Source: JBEVEP01 sp040512755 (lineage in GTDB: Bacteria; Pseudomonadota; Alphaproteobacteria; Rhizobiales; Rhizobiaceae). Taken from it: 10,751 bases of DNA. This document shows positions 1 to 5,094 of this stretch, piece by piece; position 1 is the stretch's first letter, and every line of letters begins with the position of its first letter. A model generated the notes under the pieces. It was not told the origin of the DNA. It saw only the letters and a list, made by a program, of their open reading frames with translations, and made no database searches. Both the position numbers and the translations under genes were made by a program. The DNA is taken from the NCBI GenBank assembly GCA_040512755.1, contig JBEVEP010000320.1:1-10751 (forward strand), written 5' to 3'.

Positions 1-770
1 TCGTAGCAGTCGCCATTCTTGCCGATCGGAATGTCGAACTCCATTTCCGGATAGCATTCATAGGGCTGGCTCTTGCGCAGGTCCCATGCGGCGCCGGAGC
101 CACGCACCATCACGCCTGAGAAGCCCCACGCCCAAGCATCGTCCAGCGACACCACGCCGATATCGACGTTACGCTGTTTGAAGATGCGGTTCGGAGTGAG
201 GAGATCGTCAAGGTCCTTCACGGTTTTCAGGAAGGGATCGATCCACTTGCCAATATCCTCGACAAGCTTCTCCGGCAAATCCTGGTGGACACCACCGGGG
301 CGGAAATAGGCCGAATGCATCCGCGCGCCCGACGCCCGCTCATAGAAGACCATGAGCTTTTCGCGCTCCTCGAAGCCCCACAGCGGCGGCGTAAGCGCGC
401 CGACGTCCATCGCCTGCGTCGTGACGTTGAGAAGATGAGACAGAATGCGGCCGATCTCGGAATAAAGAACGCGGATCAACTGCCCGCGCTTGGGCACCTC
501 GATTTCGAGCAGGCGTTCGATGGCGATCGCGAAGGCGTGCTCCTGGTTCATCGGCGCAACGTAGTCGAGCCGGTCGAAATAAGGCACGGCCTGAAGATAG
601 GTCTTCGCTTCGATCAACTTCTCGGTGCCGCGATGCAGCAGGCCGATATGCGGGTCGACACGCTCGACGATTTCGCCGTCGAGCTCAAGCACGAGACGCA
701 AAACGCCATGCGCGGCCGGGTGTTGCGGGCCGAAGTTGATGTTGAAGTTGCGGACGGAGGTTTCAGGCAT
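1..770 (-). CDS. nuoD: NADH-quinone oxidoreductase subunit D (complex I 49 kDa subunit), 5' part
   Basis: Partial gene: 256 complete codons from the ATG at 770-768, running off the left edge of the window. NuoD is the 49-kDa subunit of the peripheral arm of complex I and helps form the quinone-reduction site. Visible motifs are GPQHPAAHG (residues 14-22), GLLHRGTEK (43-51) and DRLDYVAPMNQEH (66-78). By spacing, H21 and Y70 correspond to the His and Tyr that contact the quinone headgroup in the bovine subunit. The segment ending at the window edge reads ...SQPYECYPEMEFDIPIGKNG, typical of alphaproteobacterial NuoD. The start is well supported: the protein begins MPETSVRNFNINFGPQH, and a strong GGAGGAGG ribosome binding site lies about 8 bases upstream (779-786). 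The gene is in line with nuoABC, but an inserted element (793-1236) separates it from nuoC. Confidence 0.97.
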   Translation of the reverse strand, partial: MPETSVRNFNINFGPQHPAAHGVLRLVLELDGEIVERVDPHIGLLHRGTEKLIEAKTYLQAVPYFDRLDYVAPMNQEHAFAIAIERLLEIEVPKRGQLIRVLYSEIGRILSHLLNVTTQAMDVGALTPPLWGFEEREKLMVFYERASGARMHSAYFRPGGVHQDLPEKLVEDIGKWIDPFLKTVKDLDDLLTPNRIFKQRNVDIGVVSLDDAWAWGFSGVMVRGSGAAWDLRKSQPYECYPEMEFDIPIGKNGDCY

Positions 771-792
771 ACGTTCCGCCTCCTCCGAGATG

Positions 793-826
793 GTGAATCG
801 TGAATAGTGAATGGTAAATGGTCAAA
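793..826 (+). repeat. Left terminal inverted repeat of the IVS-like element (four heptamers)
   Basis: On the plus strand this arm is four in-phase 7-mers, GTGAATC, GTGAATA, GTGAATG and GTAAATG, followed by GTCAAA. It is the reverse complement of 1203-1236 except at five positions (799, 804, 806, 816, 822). It contains the stop codon of the four-helix gene (TGA, 824-822 on the minus strand) and ends 7 bases before the nuoD ribosome binding site, so the site itself lies outside the stem. Confidence 0.8.
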
Positions 827-1211
827 GGCTGCTGATAGGTCGATCCAAGGACCGGACAAACTTTACGAGCCGCTTGCCCAATCTTTCGCAACGGGAAAGC
901 AACATAGCGGCCTTTTCCGGAACGAGCAGCCCAATCCTGCTGCACAGAATCGTATGAGTCTCCAGTTCCTTGAGTGAACCTTGGGCAATTCGTAGAAACT
1001 GAATGAATGGCTTTCGTTGAGCCCGACCAAACCTTTCGGCTATGTTTGCCGGTATTGCGGCCGCCGCGCGGCGTATGTGAGATGTCATGCCAAACGTCTC
1101 CTCGCGCGGAAATACGCGAGTGAGCAAATAGACCATTTCGGCGATTTCCATCGCTTCCTTCCAGACAATCAGATCGCGATAGTCGCGTATCTGGTCCTCT
1201 TTTTTGTCCAT
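822..1211 (-). CDS. Four-helix-bundle protein (23S rRNA intervening-sequence protein family)
   Basis: 129 residues, intact, usual length for the S23/IVP family (TIGR02436, PF05635). Recognisable landmarks in order: the N-terminal YRDLIVWKEAMEIAE (11-25), LLTRVFPREETFGM (29-42), the HIRRAAAAIPANIAERFGRA stretch (45-64), and IAQGSLKELETH (75-86). Family members usually read IAEGxGR where this one has IAERFGR. The fold is a small all-helical bundle, and relatives include proteins from rRNA intervening sequences and Avd of diversity-generating retroelements; the molecular role is not established and RNA binding is only a suggestion. The ATG at 1211-1209 is chosen because an in-frame TGA lies directly before it. 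Both its start and its stop codon lie inside the terminal inverted repeats, and no strong ribosome binding site precedes it. No reverse transcriptase or target-repeat pair is seen nearby, which argues against a retroelement. Confidence 0.9.
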   Translation of the reverse strand: MDKKEDQIRDYRDLIVWKEAMEIAEMVYLLTRVFPREETFGMTSHIRRAAAAIPANIAERFGRAQRKPFIQFLRIAQGSLKELETHTILCSRIGLLVPEKAAMLLSRCERLGKRLVKFVRSLDRPISSL

Positions 1212-1236
1212 TCACCATTCACCACTCACCATTCAC
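1203..1236 (-). repeat. Right terminal inverted repeat of the IVS-like element (four heptamers)
   Basis: Read on the minus strand from 1236, this arm is four in-phase heptamers (GTGAATG three times and GTGAGTG once as the second unit) followed by GACAAA. It pairs with 793-826. The nuoC stop codon (TGA, 1235-1233) falls in its first heptamer and the four-helix ORF's ATG (1211-1209) in its inner part, so the element may itself have supplied the nuoC stop. Confidence 0.8.
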
Positions 1237-1835
1237 TGCTTGGCTTTCTCGTCGCCGGGGAGAACGTAGTCGGTCCCCTCCCAGGGCGAAAGGAAGTCGA
1301 AGTTTCTGAACTCCTGCTTCAGTTCCACAGGTTCGTAGACCACACGCTTGACCTCGTCGTCGTAGCGGACTTCGACGAACCCGGTGAGCGGGAAGTCTTT
1401 CCGTAGCGGATGCCCTTCGAAGCCGTAGTCGGTCAGAAGACGCCGCAGATCCGGATGGCCCGAAAACAATATGCCGTAAAGGTCATACGCCTCGCGCTCG
1501 AACCAGTCGGCGCCTGGAAACACTCCGGTGATCGAGGGAACTGGCGTATCCTCGTCTGTCATCACCTTGACACGAATGCGCAGGTTCTGGCGCGGCGACA
1601 GCAAATGGTAGACAACATCGAAGCGCTTCGCGCGCGCCGGGTAGTCGACGCCTGAAACATCGATGATCGAAATAAACCGACACCGCGCATCGTCGCGCAG
1701 AAAGGTCATGACGCTGACGATATCGTCCGCATCCACGACAATGGTCAGCTCGCCATAGGCCATGACCACGTCCCGGATCCGGCGGTCCAGCTTTCCGCGA
1801 ATATGGTCGGCAAGGGTGTTAAGGGTTTCGCTCAT
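1233..1835 (-). CDS. nuoC: NADH-quinone oxidoreductase subunit C (complex I 30 kDa subunit)
   Basis: 200 residues, full length for a separate alphaproteobacterial NuoC, here not fused to NuoD as in enterobacteria. It is a hydrophilic subunit of the peripheral arm of complex I, packed against NuoD and NuoB near the quinone site. The 30-kDa signature is complete at residues 111-149, with EREAYDLYGI followed by GHPDLRRLLTDYGFEGHPLR and KDFP. The C-terminus (DFLSPWEGTDYVLPGDEKAKQ at its end) looks native. The start ATG at 1835-1833 is preceded by GAGGCGG about 10 bases upstream, overlapping the end of nuoB; the nuoB stop lies 14 bases before the nuoC start. Its stop codon lies within the terminal repeat of the downstream element, but no residue appears lost. 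Same operon as nuoA, nuoB and nuoD. Confidence 0.97.
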   Translation of the reverse strand: MSETLNTLADHIRGKLDRRIRDVVMAYGELTIVVDADDIVSVMTFLRDDARCRFISIIDVSGVDYPARAKRFDVVYHLLSPRQNLRIRVKVMTDEDTPVPSITGVFPGADWFEREAYDLYGILFSGHPDLRRLLTDYGFEGHPLRKDFPLTGFVEVRYDDEVKRVVYEPVELKQEFRNFDFLSPWEGTDYVLPGDEKAKQ

Positions 1836-1849
1836 ATCAGTCTGCCGCC

Positions 1850-2431
1850 TCAGCGCTCGATCGTGCCAGTGCGGCGGATCTTCTTCTGCAGGAGAAGGAT
1901 GCCATAGAGCAGCGCTTCGGCGGTCGGCGGACAGCCTGGCACATAGATATCCACCGGCACGACGCGGTCGCAGCCGCGCACGACCGAATATGAATAGTGG
2001 TAATACCCGCCGCCATTGGCGCAGGAACCCATCGACACGACATAGCGCGGCTCGGGCATCTGGTCGTAGACCTTGCGCAACGCCGGCGCCATCTTGTTGG
2101 TCAATGTGCCGGCGACGATCATTACATCCGACTGGCGCGGAGAAGCGCGCGGAGCAATGCCGAAGCGCTCGGCGTCATAGCGCGGCATCGACATGTGCAT
2201 CATTTCGACAGCGCAGCAGGCAAGACCGAAGGTCATCCACATCAGCGACCCGGTGCGGGCCCATGTGATGAGAGCTTCCGAAGAAGTGACGATAAAGCCC
2301 TTGTCGGCCAACTCGTCGTTGATCCCGCCGAAAAACGCGTCGTCCGCGCCGATCGGCTTGCCGGTATTCGGATCGATGATGCCCTTTGGCTTCGGGGCCA
2401 CGAGCGTCGCGGAATTGTCGTTCAATCCCAT
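1850..2431 (-). CDS. nuoB: NADH-quinone oxidoreductase subunit B (complex I PSST subunit)
   Basis: 193 residues. NuoB carries the terminal iron-sulfur cluster N2, which passes electrons to quinone. The four expected ligands are visible: the tandem pair C72-C73 in GLACCAVEMM, C137 in GSCANGGG and C167 in VPGCPPT. Further landmarks are SMPRYDAERFG (81-91) and ASPRQSDVMIVAGT (96-109); the residue after SMPRYD is often C or V in relatives and is A here. I chose the ATG at 2431-2429 (MGLNDNSATLVAPKPKG), the usual rhizobial N-terminus, with AAGGGAG upstream. An in-frame ATG at 2452 would add seven residues but has no ribosome binding site. The chosen start overlaps the last 10 bases of nuoA (2422-2431), suggesting translational coupling. 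Confidence 0.96.
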   Translation of the reverse strand: MGLNDNSATLVAPKPKGIIDPNTGKPIGADDAFFGGINDELADKGFIVTSSEALITWARTGSLMWMTFGLACCAVEMMHMSMPRYDAERFGIAPRASPRQSDVMIVAGTLTNKMAPALRKVYDQMPEPRYVVSMGSCANGGGYYHYSYSVVRGCDRVVPVDIYVPGCPPTAEALLYGILLLQKKIRRTGTIER

Positions 2432-2787
2432 TCCAGCGCTCCCTTCTTCCATTCATAGATGAAGCCGATGGTCAGCACGCCCAGGAAGACCATCATCGAC
2501 CAGAAGCCGAGCCAGCCGATGGACCCGAACGAAGCTGCCCAGGGAAACAGGAACGCCACCTCGAGATCGAAGATGATGAAGAGAATCGATACCAGATAAT
2601 AACGGACATCGAACTTCATGCGAGCATCGTCGAAGGCGTTGAAGCCGCACTCATAGGCCGAAAGCTTTTCCGGGTCCGGGCTCCGGTAGGCAATCAGGAA
2701 GGGCGCCACGACAAGCGCCAATCCGACAGCCAGCGCGACGCCGATGAAGATCACGATGGGCAGATATGAACTGAGAAGAGCGTTCAT
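2422..2787 (-). CDS. nuoA: NADH-quinone oxidoreductase subunit A (complex I ND3 subunit)
   Basis: 121 residues, usual family length. NuoA (ND3) is a membrane subunit at the junction of the two arms of complex I. Three hydrophobic segments are seen, at about residues 8-32, 63-83 and 90-111. The loop between the first two carries the family signature YECGFNAFDDARMKFD (45-60) with the conserved cysteine C47, and the second segment has LFIIFDLEVAFLFPW (69-83) with the buried acidic residues D74 and E76. The start ATG at 2787-2785 gives the expected N-terminus; the ribosome binding site is weak (GGAAAG about 9 bases upstream). It is the first gene of the nuo operon, with a candidate promoter at 2823-2831. 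Confidence 0.97.
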   Translation of the reverse strand: MNALLSSYLPIVIFIGVALAVGLALVVAPFLIAYRSPDPEKLSAYECGFNAFDDARMKFDVRYYLVSILFIIFDLEVAFLFPWAASFGSIGWLGFWSMMVFLGVLTIGFIYEWKKGALEWD

Positions 2788-2822
2788 GGTCCGACTTTCC
2801 GCTGGCGTCCAAAGCCACCCTA

Positions 2823-2831
2823 ACTATAGCA
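2823..2831 (-). promoter_or_regulatory. nuoA: Candidate extended -10 promoter of the nuo operon
   Basis: On the minus strand this reads TGCTATAGT, an extended -10 (TGn followed by TATAGT), 35 bases upstream of the nuoA ATG. A TTCACA box lies at 2843-2848, but only 14 bases from the -10, shorter than usual; an extended -10 can tolerate a poor -35. The call rests on the motif and position alone. Confidence 0.4.
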
Positions 2832-3066
2832 TTGAACCGGAATGTGAAACCGCGACAGTTTGGCTGGTCTGGCCTGCGCGGAGACGGTTTGCTGCAACGC
2901 GGCGACGGTTAGCGCAGCCCGCATGGCGACGCAAGTCCAACCGTGGCGAAACTGTGGTCAATGTCTTCACAACGCGAGTTTTCGGCATCCGCCTGAGGCA
3001 TCGCCGCGATAATGGTACCTGAAGCCATACACATGACCAGCGAAGGTGCCAGCAAATGTAAGTCGG

Positions 3067-3255
3067 CTACAGTCGCTTTCCGCCGGCGATATAATCCCAA
3101 AGCAGGAAGTTCGTAGGTTGCTCGCAGAATCCGGCATCGTACGGCCGGGCATTGCAGGGCTTCCAGCGCCACGGCGCTGGTGTCGCGGAACTGGTCTGGC
3201 AACCGGAGATCGCCGTCGGGGCTATGAGGATCGCCAAAATCAGAAACCGCCGCAT
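3067..3255 (-). CDS. Small predicted lipoprotein, family not recognised
   Basis: 62 residues with a bacterial lipoprotein signal: MRR, a hydrophobic stretch (residues 4-17) and a lipobox I-S-G-C with the cysteine at position 19, followed by the polar linker QTSSATPAP. The mature part is short (about 44 residues), with WRWKPCNARPYDAGFC (29-44) containing two cysteines, C34 and C44, that could form a disulfide, then a FLLWDY segment and a basic end (GGKRL). I do not recognise a family. The ATG at 3255-3253 is favoured over the longer frame that opens at 3504, because GGAG lies 7 bases upstream and the signal peptide begins exactly here; the upstream extension is cysteine- and arginine-rich with no recognisable features. 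It follows no obvious partner and is 279 bases from nuoA on the same strand. Confidence 0.7.
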   Translation of the reverse strand: MRRFLILAILIAPTAISGCQTSSATPAPWRWKPCNARPYDAGFCEQPTNFLLWDYIAGGKRL

Positions 3256-3567
3256 CGTCCGTTCTCCGTGAAGCAATTCGATCGTTACCATGCTGATCGC
3301 AAACAATTGTAGAAATTCTAAGAACAGCCGGCGGGCCAAACCTGTCTGCTCGCCCGGCGAGTAGGACAACTGTCGCCTGCCGGATTGAACCTGCGGCGCT
3401 AACCGCTTGAAAACAATACGGCGACGGCAGTGAGCGACCGAGGGCTCATCGCTGGGAGCCAAGCCGTAGCTGCATTGGCGCCCACAGCATGGCGCTGACC
3501 GCATCGTTGACCTCGCTCATGACGCACTTCGGCAAATCATCCTGCGCTGCCTGTGCTAGAAAATGTC
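3256..3567. other. Intergenic region between the lipoprotein gene and the DUF599 gene; no gene seen
   Basis: About 310 bases between divergent genes. Both strands were checked for coding potential; the frames open here are short or rich in Cys and Arg. The part at 3265-3330 is AT-richer than its surroundings and probably holds the lipoprotein promoter, but no -35/-10 pair with good spacing was found. A TTGACC at 3507-3512 faces the DUF599 gene but has no matching -10. Confidence 0.5.
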
Positions 3568-4320
3568 ATGGGCGATTCTCTCATGCTCTCTGGCAATGAT
3601 CTGGCAGCGCTGGCTTTTTATCTCGGCGTCTGGACCTTTTTCGCATTGGCGGCAGACGGTCGGCTTTTCAATCGGATTTCCCTGACGACTGCCATGAACG
3701 CACAGCGCGAAGCCTGGATGCGCACCATGGCGCGGCGCGAACTGCGCATGATCGACACTGGCATCATGAACGGTCTGCAGCAGGGGACGGCCTTTTTCGC
3801 GTCCAGCTCCGTCCTGGCGATCGGTGGCTGTTTCGCGCTGCTGGGGGCGACAGAGCAAGTTCTATCGGTATTGTCGGACCTGCCTTATGTCGGCCAGCCG
3901 GAACGCGGTGTTTTCGAAACGAAGGTTCTCGGCCTGGTCGTGCTTCTGGCGTACTCCTTCTTCAAGTTCGGATGGTCCTACCGGCTGTTCAACTACTGCT
4001 CCATCCTGATCGGGGCAGTCCCGCTCGTACGGGACGAGGCGACCCACAGCGCGGAAACGGAAGCGGCGATCCTGCGTGCCGCCAAAATGAACATTCTCGC
4101 CGGAAAGCACTTCAACGCCGGTCTGCGCGGCATCTTCTTTTCGATCAGCTATCTCGGCTGGTTCGTCAACGCCGGCGTCTTTGCCGTGACGACATTCATA
4201 CTTCTCGGCGTGCTGATCCGCCGGCAGTTTTTCTCATCCGCAAGGGCGGCGCTGCTCGTGCAACTGCCCCCTCAGGCAGGTCCTGGCAGCACCGAATCAA
4301 TCCGCCCGGTGAGCCAATAG
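3568..4320 (+). CDS. DUF599 domain-containing membrane protein
   Basis: 250 residues from the ATG at 3568. It matches the DUF599 family (PF04654), membrane proteins of unknown function common in proteobacteria. Hydrophobic segments lie at about residues 11-30, 74-94, 119-138, 141-153 and 190-220. Family landmarks are RRELRMIDTGIMNGLQQGT (56-74), right before the second segment, and KFGWSYRLFNYCSILIGAVP (133-152). The start is uncertain: an in-frame GTG at 3553 would add five residues and the ATG at 3583 would remove five, and none has a clear ribosome binding site. Its last 49 bases (4272-4320) overlap the end of the convergent DUF218 gene. No functional link with its neighbours is evident. 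Confidence 0.85.
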   Translation: MGDSLMLSGNDLAALAFYLGVWTFFALAADGRLFNRISLTTAMNAQREAWMRTMARRELRMIDTGIMNGLQQGTAFFASSSVLAIGGCFALLGATEQVLSVLSDLPYVGQPERGVFETKVLGLVVLLAYSFFKFGWSYRLFNYCSILIGAVPLVRDEATHSAETEAAILRAAKMNILAGKHFNAGLRGIFFSISYLGWFVNAGVFAVTTFILLGVLIRRQFFSSARAALLVQLPPQAGPGSTESIRPVSQ

Positions 4321-5069
4321 GCGATTAGTCCGACCCATTCTCGAATGGCGATCGTCGTGTTTTGCAGAGAATCGATTTCGTTGTCGGTGGCAAATCCAAC
4401 GCCCTCCCTGCCCGAGGTCCGGTAGTCGGTCGGCCACGCGACCACCGGGAACCCGACCTTGCGAAAAAGGCCCATCGATCGCGGCATATGATAGGCCGAT
4501 GTCACCAGCAGCCACGTCTCACCGGGCTGCGGATTTGCCATGTCCTTCGCAAACTGCGCGTTTTCCGCAGTGTTGCGCGACCTGTTTTCCAGTATCAGTC
4601 TTTCGGGCGCAACACCAAGGGCAGCAAGCAGTCGGGGTGCCGTGTCAGCATCGCCTTCACCCTTCAAGAACACTGTGCCGGTGCCGCCTGAGATGAGAAC
4701 GCGCGCGGTGGGGAACCGGCGCGCCAGGATCGCGGCTTCCACGAAGCGGTCGCCGCTCCTGTTCATTTCGTAGCCGCCGCGAGCCAAATTGATCGCACCT
4801 TCAAGCCCACCGCCCAGCACGACGATGCCGTCGACCGCCGCGGGCAGGTTCGCGGGCCGCTGAAAGCGTTCTTCAAGCGGTCCGAGCAGTAATGCGCCCA
4901 GCGAACTCCAGCTCGACAGCATGAGGATGAGAAAGGCGGCGCCAGCCGAACATATTGCCGAGCGGCGCATGCCGAAAAATGCTGCAACGGCGCCCGCCAG
5001 TACAAGGAGAATCGATAGGTTCAGCGGCTGCGCGACGAACCAGAACGCCTTTGAAAGATAGAAAAACAT
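4272..5069 (-). CDS. YdcF/ElyC-type DUF218 envelope protein
   Basis: 265 residues from the ATG at 5069-5067. It has two N-terminal membrane segments (about 10-33 and 38-62), then a DUF218 domain (PF02698) probably on the periplasmic side. Domain landmarks: VVLGGGLEGA (83-92), LISGGTGTV (125-133), ENRSRNTAENA (161-171) and LLVTSAYHMPRS (187-198). The two-helix arrangement and length resemble E. coli ElyC, which is tied to envelope and lipid-carrier homeostasis, more than single-domain YdcF; a precise function cannot be assigned. The longer frame to 5117 is rejected because its extra 16 residues lie within the gatA coding end and are not hydrophobic. It lies 25 bases downstream of gatA and may be cotranscribed. 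The 3' end overlaps the convergent DUF599 gene by 49 bases. Confidence 0.87.
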   Translation of the reverse strand: MFFYLSKAFWFVAQPLNLSILLVLAGAVAAFFGMRRSAICSAGAAFLILMLSSWSSLGALLLGPLEERFQRPANLPAAVDGIVVLGGGLEGAINLARGGYEMNRSGDRFVEAAILARRFPTARVLISGGTGTVFLKGEGDADTAPRLLAALGVAPERLILENRSRNTAENAQFAKDMANPQPGETWLLVTSAYHMPRSMGLFRKVGFPVVAWPTDYRTSGREGVGFATDNEIDSLQNTTIAIREWVGLIAYWLTGRIDSVLPGPA

Positions 5070-5094
5070 CCGGCACCGACGCTGTGACGAGCAG

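Larger units (their letters stand above)
793..1236 (-). mobile_element. IVS-like element with heptamer-built terminal inverted repeats, inserted between nuoC and nuoD
   Basis: Seen: a 444-bp unit bounded by inverted repeats at 793-826 and 1203-1236 (29 of 34 positions identical) that encloses a single intact ORF for a four-helix-bundle (IVP/S23) protein in the nuo orientation. It sits exactly between the nuoC stop codon and the nuoD ribosome binding site, where the other nuo junctions in the window are an overlap or 14 bases. A hand count gives 191 G+C in the 360 bases 841-1200 (53%), against 140 in the 240 bases 1261-1500 of nuoC (58%). Known: this protein family is encoded in intervening sequences inside some bacterial 23S rRNA genes, where complementary ends form a stem. 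Inferred: this is a related element in a protein-coding operon. No clear target duplication was found and mobility is not shown, so the type label is tentative. Confidence 0.65.

Noticed and set aside
285..803. Plus-strand ORF of 172 codons at the left end
   Set aside because: Antisense to nuoD, which is clearly the real gene.
763..1218. Minus-strand ORF of 151 codons overlapping the four-helix gene
   Set aside because: Alternative frame of the same stretch; the 822-1211 frame has the family motifs, while this one is rich in G, R and S and reads through the nuoD start region.
793..1236. Heptamer arrays considered as a CRISPR or simple microsatellite
   Set aside because: Units are 7 bases with no spacers, and the two arrays are inverted and complementary around a gene, which fits terminal inverted repeats better.
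793..1236. Diversity-generating retroelement, because Avd is related to the four-helix protein
   Set aside because: No reverse transcriptase gene and no template/variable repeat pair is visible in the window.
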